Numbered from the stretch's first letter, positions 22,985-34,160 are shown. The stretch is DNA of 64,000 nt from Dicyema japonicum (GCA_011109175.1 RDEW01000003.1:496001-560000); one strand, 5' to 3'. The notes: generated by a model from the letters alone, not told the origin. Program-made: numbers and translations.

Positions 22985-23265
22985 AATTAACGTATATCCT
23001 CTTCCCACGGTCGGAATAAGACGGATCCTGTCCAAGCATCATGTCTATCCATATCGGTCGTTATGAGAACCCCTCCAGATAGATCATTTTTGGATCTCGG
23101 TCAGGTATTGGATGGCTCCTAAGACAGTTGGATCAACTGAGGCCTCTTAAGATTTGATGAAGCACAGAGAAGGGAATCCTCCATTAGGTAAATAGCGATA
23201 TGGAAATCGAACCCACAGTTAATCCCGACTCGAGGGACAGCAGTAAGCACTATGCCGGGGATAAT
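22985..23265 (-). repeat. tRNA-derived SINE, family 1
   Basis: On the minus strand it begins CCCCGGCATAGTGCTTACTG and has GGGTTCGATTTCCATA (B box), then the core AGTTGATCCAACTG and GAGATCCAAAAATGATC. It lies just downstream of the CFAP96 3' end. Confidence 0.65.
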
Positions 23266-23354
23266 ATTTATTATTTATTTTATTTAAATGAATAAAATTT
23301 AAAACCTAATTTTAATATTATAATAAGTTTATGTTTTAAATATTAGAATATTAA

Positions 23355-24403
23355 TTAAAGGGAGAAAATGTTATTTGCTTTCATGTAGTTCATTGGAGTG
23401 ATTGTTCTATCATTATTAAGTAAGCAAACTTGTTAATATTTTGGTTCATCACTGAAGTAATCCTTGTTGACTTAGATCCTTGGTTTGGAATAAACAAAGC
23501 AGGCTGCTGTTTGGGTTTCTTCTCAGTAGAAGACTTTACAGGATCAGGCATATATGTCGGAAACACAGAAAATGTACCCGCTTTCATTCCACCGTCCTGA
23601 AGTAATATGGGGACGCAACCTTTTTGGCTGGTGATGAATATTTGAAAACTTTGTCTTCCTTCTGGTGCTTTACCTCCCCATAAAGAGGTCCCTGTAAGGT
23701 GGAGACAAAAGGATTGGGTCCAAAATAGGAGTGGGACCTTGATTCAACCTTAAACGGTCCCCCTTTAATGAGTTTTTTGTGCTCCTCTGATTCTTTCTAA
23801 ATTAAAGTTCAAGGGGGACCTTTTTAGCGTTTTTGTACTGTTCGTAGTTCTCGTTGGAATACTTGGGGTACGTGTTAAGGCAGACGTCTGCGTAGCTGGA
23901 GATTATGATCAAACAAACCCGTATCCTGTCCCTTTTTTGTGGTTGTTTGTCATAAAATTCTTTTTGGTAGACGTTGGCATTTTTTTTCCTTTGCTCAGTC
24001 CACTAAAATAAGGAACTCGGCCACCAAAGGTCCCCAAATAACTCCCAACACTCCCTCTATTGTAACTTTCCAAGCATTACAATTGTTTGGTTCCTCCACC
24101 ATCAAGAAAAGGTTTCCAACGTGCTTCTTTAGAGCTTCCTTTTTAACCCTCCTCTTAATTTTGATGATATCAGTGTACGCCTCCCCCTCAAATATTCTCG
24201 GAAACTTATCCTCAAAGTAGCCATCGGCCAAAGCAGACCGGGTTTTCGCGTGGGGAATGATGAATTGCTTCCCCTTGCTTGCAGAGGCGTTAAAGGCCAC
24301 TTATAATGCGATTAAAACTACTTTGGCTTTGCATGTAGGGGTCACCAATTGTGATGTAACCAGAGTCTTTGAAAATCCCCAGTCTGTCCAAATCGTTTTT
24401 CAT
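23355..24403 (-). CDS. CFAP96: cilia- and flagella-associated protein 96 (C4orf47 family)
   Basis: The start MKNDLDRLGIFKDSGYITIG matches the family N-terminus. A 22-nt intron (24300-24321) leads into FNASASKGKQ. Then come DGYFEDKFPRIFEGEAYTD and, across a 26-nt intron (24055-24080), a GSYLGTFGGRVPYFSG stretch corresponding to the family's glycine-rich SYYGTIGGPVPFFS-type block. KKGTGYG lies near 23.93 kb. The last exons contain MKAGTFSVFPTYMPDP and, after a 23-nt intron (23407-23429), a new C-terminus ending at 23355. The family is linked to motile cilia and basal bodies in animals. The middle (23.60-23.93 kb) has further introns that I did not fix exactly. It shares a short AT-rich region with the divergent gene starting at 24525. 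Confidence 0.82.
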
Positions 24404-24524
24404 TTATTATTTTATAAAAATGTTTCTTGGATACAAAATTATTTTATTAATATTAAAGTTAATAATATTTATTAATTTTCATTAATATTTTAAGTAAATA
24501 AAATAATATATTTAACCCAATTAG
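24404..24524. promoter_or_regulatory. bidirectional promoter region
   Basis: About 120 bp of strongly AT-rich DNA separate the start codons of CFAP96 (minus) and the small membrane protein gene (plus). Both genes must be driven from here. No specific motif stands out. Confidence 0.4.
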
Positions 24525-25037
24525 ATGACATATTTTATACAGGTTTGTTAATTTATAAGTTTAGATGTTTGTCTTATTTCAAATAGAATCCCTCAGTTCT
24601 AAGGTTGACCACGAAAGCGAGATATCTTCACAATTGACCGATTCACTTGACAGCGGTTGTCTTAGCCTTAACCACTAGACTTTAACACCAAGTTCGAAAA
24701 TAATAAAACCAAGTAATGTAAATTTTACTTTTAGATTTGAAGGCAACTCGGATATATTGCTTCTCAATCCAGTTGTTGAAACTATGAATGTTGTGCATAA
24801 GCATAGGAACGTGTTCGAACGGAGTATGATTTACGTGTGTGTTGGTTTCACGATTTTTACTTTGATCTGTTTTACGGTCTTCGTTGCCTGTTCCATTCGC
24901 CGTAGTAGATTGGCTAAAAATATCGTTTTAATGTACTAATAGTTCAGGTTCCGTACACCCAGGAGCAGAATTTGTTCGCACAGACCGATGATGTGGTGAT
25001 TCTTGATGTAACTCCCCCGGCTTATCTTCAGATTTAG
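24525..25037 (+). CDS. small single-pass membrane protein, unrecognised
   Basis: Five exons separated by introns of 22, 23, 22 and 23 nt (24543-24564, 24656-24678, 24713-24734, 24925-24947) give a continuous 140-residue protein. All junctions are GT-AG and keep frame. There is an acidic/Ser-rich N-terminal half without a signal peptide, then one transmembrane helix at about residues 79-101 (MIYVCVGFTIFTLICFTVFV). A basic stop-transfer RRSR and a cytoplasmic-like tail with PPAY (a WW-domain-binding PPxY motif) follow near the C-terminus. I do not recognise the family. The PPAY motif would be known to recruit NEDD4-type ligases; that is inference here. The first ATG is used, though the ATG of exon 2 (24565) is an alternative. 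Confidence 0.7.
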
Positions 25038-25044
25038 AATTACT

Positions 25045-25700
25045 TTTTGACCGATAAAAAACTATTTTTTAAATTTCAAAAATTAGTTAATGCGGATTAT
25101 AACTCTATGCTGTATATTTTCGAGCACGAGGGCAGCGGTGGGTACTGTGGAGTACGGCAGAATCGAGATGGCGATGCTGGAAATTGTCCCCCTGTTAAGG
25201 GATTTGATTCGGTTCCTCGGGCGCTATTCACAAAAATAGTATTCGATATGAATATTCGCCAAAAAGCTATGGTTCTTTGACTTACAAATCGGAAGAGGTG
25301 GATATTGGTCTGCAAAAACATAGAGATGGTTTCCACATCCAATGGAGTTCCACCTCTACTTGCCGGAACTCATCAGCCCGTGCATGGAAGACATGGCAAA
25401 ACGCACTATTACACATGCTCTCATACTTTGATGATATCGTCCTCACTGCCAAGGATGGAGGGTGTCGTACAATAAATATTGAGTACTCTGACCTCGAAGC
25501 TTGCTCAATTATAGTTTGAATTACCCCCAAGTCGTCACAGCCATATTATATTTAAGACATCAACCAAGATTTGTGTCAAGGAATAAGGTTTGGCTCAATA
25601 TTTGGAAAATTGAAGATTGGTATAGATTCGTTTTTGTAGGTCGAACGGGATCTTTCAAAGCTCATATCAGAAGCAAACGGAGAAAACAACAGAGTTGTTG
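25045..25700 (+). pseudogene. decayed jockey-like RT fragment
   Basis: Frames in order read VKGFDSVPRALFTKIV (compare KVFDSVPRKILIRKIF in the LINE at 27.4 kb) and LLHMLSYFDDIVLTAKDGG, a damaged YADD box (YFDD). Both are RT palm motifs in the right order but too close together, so a deletion has removed the middle. Confidence 0.5.
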
Positions 25701-26034
25701 AAGTTGAAATCTTTTTCCTCCCTCAAGAGTCTGCCCGTCGGCCACACTAAGAATTCTTGGCGTGCGCGAAGCCGGTGACTCGATTATTCACCAATGCATA
25801 ATTCACGTGTGACGTAAAAAGAGTTATTTCAACGGAGGAGAGGCATAAGCTGTGTCTTATAGTTAACCTATCCCCTAAACTCATAAACTCATAGATTTCT
25901 CGGTTTCTTCATAAATTTAATTAATGTTTTCAATGGCTTCCCTACTACCGGGAAGTTAGAATCCATTTGGAACGCCTCTCATTTGGAACGCCTCTGTTAA
26001 TAAACTGGATTCCTTAAATTTCATTCATGCCACT
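25701..26034. other. intergenic, nothing recognised
   Basis: No coding frame or repeat was identified apart from a short local duplication of CATTTGGAACGCCTC near 25980. Confidence 0.3.
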
Positions 26035-26235
26035 TCCAACTCGGGACCAGTCACTAACTGTGGTTCGATACCTATAAAGTATACTTCATTTTGTGAAAGG
26101 GAATTATCGACCTCTTCCATCTCGGGGACCAATCATAAATTTAGATTTGATCAAAAAATTTCCCCGTACTTCATTTTAAAGGCAAATTTTAACCTCTTCT
26201 AACACGTGGAAAAGTCACACTACTAAGGTACCTGG
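26035..26235 (-). repeat. TTGGTCC minisatellite, second locus
   Basis: On the minus strand three units (ATTGGTCCCCGAGATGGAAG and relatives) repeat at roughly 70-80 nt. They match the array at 12.0-12.2 kb. Confidence 0.5.
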
Positions 26236-26449
26236 TCATTTTGGATCAAGAAAAGAACCGAAAAAAATTCCTGAACTCTGAAACATTCATTATTTTTTTA
26301 TTTATTTGGAGTCACCATGCTTTGTGAAAATCATAAGTAGGGCATTTTTTGCCATAAAATGCCATTTATAAAGGAAGGGTCATTTTTTATTAATGAGTTA
26401 AATTATACAAAAATTAATTAAAAATGTTTTATCTTTACAGAGTTATAGA

Positions 26450-27735
26450 TGCCATTTTTGATTTAATTGCTATTATTATTATTTAAGCCAAAGAAACACC
26501 GTCTTAACCAATAACTAATATTCAGGTGATCCCGGCATCTCTCAGTAATCGGGCCATTTTTTCTCGATATTCCGACCGTGATCCCACGCATTTTCTATAC
26601 GGACGGGGTCTTTTTCCTTTCCTCTTCTGAAATTGCCTCCAGTTGCCTCTATGATAGACTCGAGTGCTCTGGGGGCAATTTCTTTATCTGTATATTTTTC
26701 CAGTAATTTTTTTGCTCTTGACTGGATCTCTTGAATTTTTGTTAGGTTCGTTGCCGACAGGTTAGATCCCCATGCAGCACATGCATAGCCTATTGTTGGC
26801 TCGACATACTGCTTGTAGAGGGTCCCGATACCTGGCGGATAAATTCCTCCACAGTTCCAAAGGAAGGCCTTTACAAAATTGATCTTCTTTGCACAGGTTG
26901 ATATGATAGATTCCACATGGGCTGAGAAGCAGAGGAAAGTATCAAAAGTTACTCCCAGTATCTTCTGCGATTTCTTTTGTGGTATAGGTACTCCATTTAA
27001 CGTGACATCAATTGTTTGCGTTCCCATCTTTCTATTCTTAGTAAATAGAGTGACTGCTGACTTTTCGGAACATGCATTTAATCGATTCTCACAACCATCC
27101 AAATATGTTATTTAGTATTCCTTGTAGTCTTTCTTAGCATGTTCGACATTTACGTCTCTAGATGCGACAACTATGTCATCGGCATAGGAAAGTAGCATGT
27201 CATTATTATTCATAAGTACGGGGAGATCACTCAAAAATAAATTAAAAAGGATTGGTGACAGAGGAGATCCTTGGGGTACACCATTGGGTAATAATCCCGA
27301 TCTGGAACTCTTGTTTCCGCTGGACACTTTCCCTCGGCGTCCACTTACGAAATTTGCTAACCATAACTTTAATGGTGCATCAATTTTTATCAAAAATATT
27401 TTTCGTATGAGGATCTTCCTTGGGACAGAGTCGAAAACTTTTTGAATGTCGATCGTACATATGACCGATTTTTCCTGTTTTGGCTTGTTCTTGTGTCTTT
27501 CAGTTATGAACTTCATTAATGTTGTTAGGAAGGAGGTTGTGGATAATCCTTCCTTGAAGCCATGTTGGAATGTAGGTTGTGGGAGAGAAAGGCGAATAAC
27601 TTTTAGGACCAGTTTCTCCAGGATCCTCGACAAAACACATATAAGGGAAACTGATCTGTAAGAGCCGAGATCGTTCTTCGGTCTTCCCGGTTTCAATATT
27701 CGACCATAATTGGTTTTAGTTGCTATATATTCCAT
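26450..27735 (-). pseudogene. jockey/CR1-like LINE, RT domain to 3' end
   Basis: The minus strand encodes almost the whole RT domain. It has ILKPGRPKNDLGSYRSVSL, FQHGF, CTIDIQKVFDSVP, LPNGVPQGSPLSPILFNLFL and the catalytic LLSYADDIVVASRD, then (after a 1-nt frameshift near 27105) KKSQKILGVTFDTFLCFSAH and YVEPTIGYACAAWGSNL. The ORF ends in AGMPGIT-like codons, with TGA in GGGATCACCTGA at about 26524. A TAATAATAATAATA tail follows. The YADD box is intact, so apart from the frameshift and 5' truncation this is the least damaged RT in the window. Confidence 0.85.
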
Positions 27736-27739
27736 TTTT

Positions 27740-28895
27740 TACTTTTTTTTATTTATATTTTTTATACTTTTAATTAATTATTTTAATAAAAATAAAATAT
27801 TAACCACGTGTAAGAATACTATTCCTTGTTGTTCCACATAAGAAATCACAATTCACAATAAAAGAACTATATATGCCAATTTGACCTGCCGAACTGCATC
27901 GGATCGCTTTTCGTAAGTATGAAGATTGATAGTGGAGAAAGGATCTGGCTTATTGAGCGCATTTCCTTAAAAATTGTCATTGGAGATAGGTTTTCAATTC
28001 TGAGAGCAGGCTGAAATGAGTTAACTGTTTGAGTAGTTAAAAATAAAAATTTTCTTTAGCAATGTTTAAACAAATACTGCGGCTTTGCGCACTTTTGAGT
28101 GAGCTATAGAAAATCTCAAAAAGAAGGAAATTTTAATAAAAATAATGTTAAAAATTACATAAGACCATTCCGAGGAAGTATATAGGTCGACATTTGGTTC
28201 ATCCATACATTTGAACAAATAGAGTGTAGTGTTTTGCAATAAATTTTATTGAACAAATATTTCCTCTGAGTGTCCTTGAGGGACTTAATATCCATGCTTT
28301 CCCTGTCGGCAATTGCATATTTAAAGGCAATAAATCCTTCGATTGTAGCCAAGTGCCATTTTTTTGTTTTTATTACTCGCAGAATCCCCGACCTTCGCAA
28401 AGACACAGTCGACTGTTTTTCCAAACTTTTAAGGAACTGGAGGAGTATTAGCGAATCCCTTCCCCTTAGAGTGTTTTATTCCAAGACCACCGATAAGCCG
28501 AAAAACAGTGATCCCAACGAATTTAATCAGGGACCTCAACTTGACTCGATACTCCTCCCTTGATCTTGCACCAGCTCGTTGAGGTAGGGTTGTCCTCGTT
28601 CCCTTGTAGGAGGCCGGCCGTCATCAGGTGTCCTGCAGTTCTACGTGGGAGTTGCAAGGATTGTGGTTCTGTGGTTTCGTTTAAAAATTGGAGATTCCTC
28701 ATGCATTGGTGACCAGGGGAGGTAATGTTTTTATCCCAAGCCGCAAGGGGTAGAGATATGGGAATCAATAACGAGAATATATACGCTCTAGAATAGAATA
28801 CAGCCCTGTCGCCAAGGAGTAGTAATGTAAACCTCAGCTTAGGTAGAACTCAAATTATTTTAAGAACACTCATGCTAATTAATCCGAGCATTGAA
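27740..28895. other. intergenic with two weak minus-strand ORFs
   Basis: Frames at 28155-28424 (LRRSGILRVIKTKKWHLATI...) and 28523-28768 are open. They share no family I know, and I could not join them. The first is fairly basic and may be an exon. Confidence 0.25.
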
Positions 28896-28899
28896 ACTT

Positions 28900-29100
28900 T
28901 TCGTGTGGCGTAGTGGTTAGGTGTCGGGCTAAAGTGACTTATGTTACGGGTTCGATTCTCGCTGCTGTTCACCTGGTGGAAGGTTCCACGCATCTATGAT
29001 GCCAAAAGGGTTTGACGAGTGACGCCGTCATCAGTGGATACTCACTGAGTTGTCTAGAAAGGACACACACAAGAAAAAGAATAAAAGAAGTCAAGAGCAT
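28900..29100 (+). repeat. tRNA-derived SINE, family 2
   Basis: The head TGTGGCGTAGTGGTTAGGTG is an excellent A box, and GGGTTCGATTCTCGCTGC 40 nt later is a B box. The body (CACCTGGTGGAAGGTTCCAC, GATGACGCC-like block) ends near ACACACAAGAAAAAGAATAAAAG. The complete reverse copy at 42890-43075 proves it is a dispersed repeat rather than a tRNA gene. The arms do not fold into a tRNA acceptor stem. Confidence 0.75.
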
Positions 29101-29219
29101 TCCTTGGTTCTATGATTAGTTAAAATTAACTGTTCTTTACTTAAATAAAGTGTGTGTCCTGCCTATGCGGAGCTATAAATATTATGGCTCTCGTGAAAAA
29201 ACTATATTATTATTAAAAC

Positions 29220-29310
29220 TTTTCGTTCTTTTCTTGTGTGTGAGTTCCAGATGACAATCCGGTTCCACAGTGATGAAACACTGATGACGTCACTCCCCAT
29301 ATAAACCGTC
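29220..29310 (-). repeat. SINE family 2, truncated
   Basis: CTTGTGTGTGAGTTCCAGAT and the GGTTCCACAGTGATG and CTGATGACGTCACTC blocks match the 3' half of the family-2 copy at 42.9 kb in the same orientation. Confidence 0.55.
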
Positions 29311-29360
29311 TACTTTAGCAATAGACAAAAAATCATGAAATAGGAAGACAGAATTACTAA

Positions 29361-30636
29361 TTAAATAAATAATGAGTTAATGACTAATTTATCTGCAAAG
29401 GGAGAGGTTGTGTAGAAAACCGTAAAGAAAATAATGACAGCCAATGTAATGGATATTGGGAGAGCTGGAAGAGCTCTATTGGCGAGGACTAGTAATCCCA
29501 AAGTGAATATTAACCCCTTCAATGAAAATATAATCATACCACGAGAATAGAAACAACGCAAAACACAACCGTGAGAATGTCCGCACTCGACGAGGACCTC
29601 CCAACGAGAATGCTGTAAAATATAAAGTCACCAAGTCCTAATTTTGGTCCTGACGACTCCTCAGATGATTCGTCAGGTTGGGCCATCGTGGCTAATTAAG
29701 CAAATAAAACAAACAATAAATCAAAGCAGGCATTATCTGCTCACTGCGAGATTGAGCAGTCTCAACCAGTATTCTCAGTGGTCCACGAGGACACAACACA
29801 GCAATCAAGTCTAAATTACCACCTGTGTGTACCCCAAACAGCCAGAGCCCCAAAACAGCCCAGGTAGTCCACTCTGGTAAATAACGGATGAAAAGGAGTG
29901 CAGAGAGGATAGAAATATAAACGAGGTACATTTGCTGGATAATTAAGGGGATGAATTATCCAAGTGAATGTGGACGACCCCCAGAGCACCAATATTCCAA
30001 GTAAAGAGTGCAGCAGTAATAATATCCATTGGCACTCGGAAATGACGACAGAAATTCCTACCAATCAACACTAGACAGACCAAGCAAAGTCATAGGTGAA
30101 GAAGAAGAGAATAAGACACGTGGATCCCATCAACCAGCAGTTTATGACCTTGATTAGGCTACAACTTACTTTATAGAACTTTTTGACATAGAGGACGACC
30201 AATATCACAGTCATCACGACGATGAAGCCCGTGAATATAAGACTATTCAGGAATACGTTGGACACTATGACATTATTAGAGCTATCCTTCTCTGAGAGGG
30301 GGGTGTATATTCTACGTTATAGGCAACGATACAGTTGAGCTGACACCTGTGAATATGTGGGGATCGACTTTACGATTATTATTATCAGTATCATGCAAAT
30401 CGTCACTGGCTTTAGGACCGACAGGAGGTCATCAGGTCCGTAATCCTTTTCCCCTGATTATTAGGGGTTATGAGAGTACGTTCTGTTGGCGGTTCATCGG
30501 GGTCAATAGATGGTGTATCAACCAGTCTCCTCCCTTGTGTTTCATTAGCTTCACTAGTTGTATCCACTAGAGCTCCTGTATCATCAACTGTAGTATTAAC
30601 TTGCGGATCATTAGACACACTAGTTGCCGATTCCAT
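29361..30636 (-). CDS. PSEN1: presenilin, catalytic subunit of gamma-secretase
   Basis: A multi-exon minus-strand gene. The N-terminus is a soluble, Thr/Asp-rich head (30636 to ~30420), followed by TM1 ([20 protein letters not shown]), then [20 protein letters not shown] (TM2), further TMs, YLPEWTTW, and the first catalytic segment [20 protein letters not shown]. The second catalytic motif is intact in [19 protein letters not shown] 23-nt intron (29517-29539) leads to [11 protein letters not shown], the PALP motif, and the C-terminus ends at 29361. Presenilin is the aspartyl protease that cuts Notch and other TM stubs in endomembranes. The large cytosolic loop between TM6 and TM7 is very short (about 30 residues). 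The residue before the first catalytic Asp, normally Tyr, is unresolved because no clean GT-AG intron fits there. The symbol denotes the family. Confidence 0.92.
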
Positions 30637-30748
30637 TATTATTATTAATTAAATAAATAACATAAATTATATAATTTAAATACAATAAAATATAAGAGTT
30701 TTAAAAATTGTTTCCATTTTATTTCGATTTATCTTCATACAGATTAAA

Positions 30749-31546
30749 AATGCTAATGCAACGTGATCAGGCTGTTTGGCCAAATGGTGTCTATCACTGA
30801 ATGTTCAGAAAACGGATATTGTTGAAATTAAGCGGATGGAACTACGCAATAGTGAATGTTGGAGGAAGACCGTAAAGCTTGGCTCTCTTCTCGGAGACTC
30901 CGAAGACATTGCAAGAAGAAAATTGTTATCTACGGTTACTATGCAAAAACTTATGAAATGTTGGATAAGAAAATGCTCGGTCGGGCCATCACTCCGACTC
31001 AGGTTGTATGAGGCGTTCGTGAGGCCCATACTAACATACAACTCTGGGACGTGGGGAATTTCGAAAACGGACGAACAAAACCTTGACTCCTTTCACAGAA
31101 GGCAACTTCGGTCTCTCTTGGGACTAAAGTGGCCAATGCGTGTAGGGAGTGAAAATTTATATAGAAGATGCGGTTCCGGACCTCTGAGCACCATGATCAT
31201 GAAGGCTCGCTGGAGATTGTTTGGCCATATTCTCAGATTGGAACAAGACACGCCAGCAAACGTCGTCATGGAAGAATACTTCGATACGTCAGGGGAGAAG
31301 TTCAGAGGTCGTCCAAGAATAACTCTTCCGGAAGTCCTTAATGGTGACCTGAGATCAGTAACCAGACTACTAAAGGACGGTGAAGACCTTAGTAGTCTGC
31401 GGCACTTGGGATCGGACAGGAGGGGATGGGAAAGGCTAATTAAGAGTGCTTCTATGCACAAAAAAGGACCTGCATTTTCCCCCCATCTGGAGTCATCTTC
31501 AGACGACAACCCTGCTGTCTCAGCCTCCTCTGGACAAAAGACCTAA
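30749..31546 (+). pseudogene. LINE RT C-terminal part (KLGSLLGD family)
   Basis: A 256-codon frame encodes the region after the RT palm. It has VKLGSLLGDSEDIARRK, YEAFVRPILTYNSGTWG, LDSFHRRQLRSLLGLKWP, LYRRCGSGPLS, RWRLFGHILRLEQDTPAN and FRGRPRITLPEVL. The paralogue at 49.7-50.8 kb shares all these blocks and also has the palm. The copy is 5'-truncated (the YADD box is missing) but open to a TAA. I cannot assign the clade with confidence. Confidence 0.75.
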
Positions 31547-31584
31547 CCTTACTACTTGCCGGCAACGTGTAGCAAAACCCAGGG

Positions 31585-32190
31585 CCGCAACTAACGATCC
31601 TACAGCTTAACATCAATGGAATCAGAGGAAAAATTTTCGAACTACGCGCTTATCTAAATAAACAAAAAGTGGATGTGGCAGCAATTCAAGAGACCAGATT
31701 GACGCCTATCTCAACTACTCCTTCCTTCCCTGGATACAACTGTATCTGTTTGGACTAGTTGAACCGGAAAGGCGGAGGCCTCATGTTCATCATTAAGAAT
31801 GGGTTACTGTATACTGACATCACAGATGACCTCAAGTCTTTGACCCAAGATGATGTTACAGAAATAAAAGGTATCTCGATTCCCACTATCATCGGAAAAG
31901 TCAACATTGTTAATATTTATGTTCCACCTCCTCTTTCCTGCCCGAAGGGATATAACCCAGACCTCTCGAAGTTGAACAATCTAAGGAACTTGATTATTTG
32001 TGGAGATTTAAATGCCAAACACCCAACTTGGCTAAAATCACAACGGGCTGACTCTAGAGGGTGGTCCCTACTTGAACAACTCTCGCCAATGTCGATCCTC
32101 AACAATCCGAAGACTCTTCGAGGACGCCCTACAAGGATAATGAATGTTATACCTCTCCGGACCTTACACTTTGCACTACAAACCTAACTT
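31585..32190 (+). pseudogene. jockey-like LINE endonuclease domain
   Basis: An apurinic/apyrimidinic-type endonuclease reads LTILQLNINGIRGKIFELRA, then VAAIQETRLTPISTTPS (catalytic Glu in QET), an in-frame TAG at about 31758, then KGGGLMFIIKNGLLYT and LIICGDLNAKHPTW (catalytic GDxNA). It sits directly after the different RT of 30.7-31.5 kb, so two elements abut here. The N-terminal ORF1 part is absent. Confidence 0.8.
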
Positions 32191-32559
32191 CAACCATTTC
32201 ATGTCTGTCGACTATGACCTCAACTCCGATTACAACCCAATCATCATCGGAATCAAGAAAGTATTCCTCCCATGAAGAAAACTACGTCATTCTTCAACTA
32301 TAAGAACGCAAACTGGAGAGATTATACAACTTTCACAGACTTAATGCTACAAAACTTCGACACCAATTTTTTCAAATATATCGATGGAGCTGTGAAAAAC
32401 CTGAATAAGTGATCTTACTGGGAAGAAAACTATTTATTCCAAGATGTTCCTTCAGGCGGTACAACGATAAACTAGATGAGAAGCTAGAGCCCTCATCAAA
32501 GAAAGGAATCAGTTTAAAAGAAATCTTCCTCCTCTCCCCGTGAGGAGAAGCCAAATCAA

Positions 32560-33200
32560 GAGTTAACGATGCAGTCGCACAGAGGTTGAAATCATCTCAA
32601 AGGAATGAATGGGAAAGCAGAATCAGAGGTCTTTGCAAGCATAAATCCACCCATGTGGAAGACCATTAAAAAGCTCGGATCATATACGAAACCTAATAAC
32701 ACAGGCCAGCCAAATGTCCAAGAACTAAACAACCTCATGAAGTTTTATGTCGGAATCAACCACAAGAAATTCCTGAAAACCAGCCCTTCCTTTACGAACA
32801 CAAAGCCAAAAAGGTCTTTTTCATTATATTGCTTATCATATTCCGATATTTGGACTGAAATCAAAAATACAAAGTCTTCCCTCTCCTGCGGTCCTGATTT
32901 GATTCCGGCTATTCTGCTCAAACATCTTGGCCCAATTGGAATAGAAGCAGTCCGGAACATCTTTAACTTTTGAATAAACTAAATTTGGAAACAGTCCAAC
33001 ATACGCCCAATTCTCAAGCCGGGAAGGCCGAAGAGCGACCCCTCTTCGTACAGACCCATTGCATTATTATACTCATCATTGAAGCTCCTGGAAAACTCGT
33101 TCTACGCATCATTTACCCTGCCCTTCCCCGGTGTCCAGATATTAGGCCGACAGGACATTTAGCCGACTGGAAATTCTGGTTTTAAAATTCAGAGATAAAA
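32560..33200 (+). pseudogene. jockey-like LINE, linker and RT N-terminus
   Basis: This continues the endonuclease above with frameshifts: WKTIKKLGSYTKPNN, then SSLSCGPDLIPAILLKHLGP, IRPILKPGRPKSDPSSYRPI and LLYSSLKLLEN. It breaks off before the RT catalytic motifs, so the element is interrupted or recombined near 33.2 kb. Confidence 0.65.
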
Positions 33201-33480
33201 TTCAAGATAAAAACTTTTACTTAAAGGTTGTGAGAAAGCGCAGTCAAAATTCTACTGGAGTGTATTCATCATATTTTTCAATAATACTGTTTATCCTTTT
33301 GTTCACATCCTGGTACTTCTTTACTTGTCTCATTGTTATTCCTATCACTTGTTCTACTGTGAGCTCCCACTCCGACTGTTCCTTTTCGTATTTTTGCAAC
33401 AAGCCGACAAACGGTTGGATGTTTTATAGACACTCTTTGTGAAAAAGATCTGTGCCATCCTTCAAGTGAATTCGTAGTTC

Positions 33481-34160
33481 TTGGGAGGCCTTCTGTCTGT
33501 CTGTCGTGTACATTCTACATTTCCAAACCTCGGACAAAAGGTTCGGAAGATGTACCGTGAATCTATTCCTGACAACGAAAAAATCCCTTTTACGAAGAAC
33601 CCTAAAATTCTGGGGGTTATTTTTGATACCCACATGTGTTTTTCTGCCCATATTGAGAAGACCGTTGGAGGAAAATTGGTTTTATTCAAAACCACATTTG
33701 GTCAAATAAAAAAGCCATACCCTGCTCTCGGTATTTTCTATAAGCAATTCATCGAGCCGACTATCAGTTATGCCTGTGCAGCATGGGGAATTAATCTCTC
33801 GTGGACCAACCGTCTTAAAGTTGACAACATCATATGTCGAGCTGCGACTACCATAATGCACATCGCGAAGCTGAACAATATTTCTACCCAGTCCCTTTGA
33901 CCACCCTATCAAGCAAAACGGCAAGAGTTTCTTAACCCTCCAGCAGGACCTGTAGTCGACAGACCGTCCTGTGTCAAGCAGTTTCCAGAAGCACATCACC
34001 CAAGTTGGTTTTTTTCACAAACACTGTCCCCCGCCCATACCGTGAGTGTGTTGGGTGAAAAGTCCAACATCGGGAGAAGCTAAGAAAGCTCATCAGGATT
34101 GTCGGGATCACCTAATTAATTTCAAGAGCTTAACTATTGGTGTTTTTTGGTTAATAATAA
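33481..34160 (+). pseudogene. jockey-like LINE RT C-terminal fragment with 3' tail
   Basis: The fragment reads TKNPKILGVIFDTHMCFSAH, then FYKQFIEPTISYACAAWGIN, with frameshifts after. It ends in the GGGATCACCTAATTAATTTC tail near 34108. The palm is absent. The block order matches the LINE on the minus strand at 26.5 kb. Confidence 0.7.

Noticed and set aside
28905-28970. A functional tRNA gene
   Set aside because: A and B boxes are good, but no acceptor stem forms and a full reverse copy with the same body exists at 42.9 kb, so it is a SINE.
30776-31546. Functional 256-residue cellular gene
   Set aside because: It aligns block by block with the post-palm region of the RT at 49.7-50.8 kb; it is a truncated LINE.
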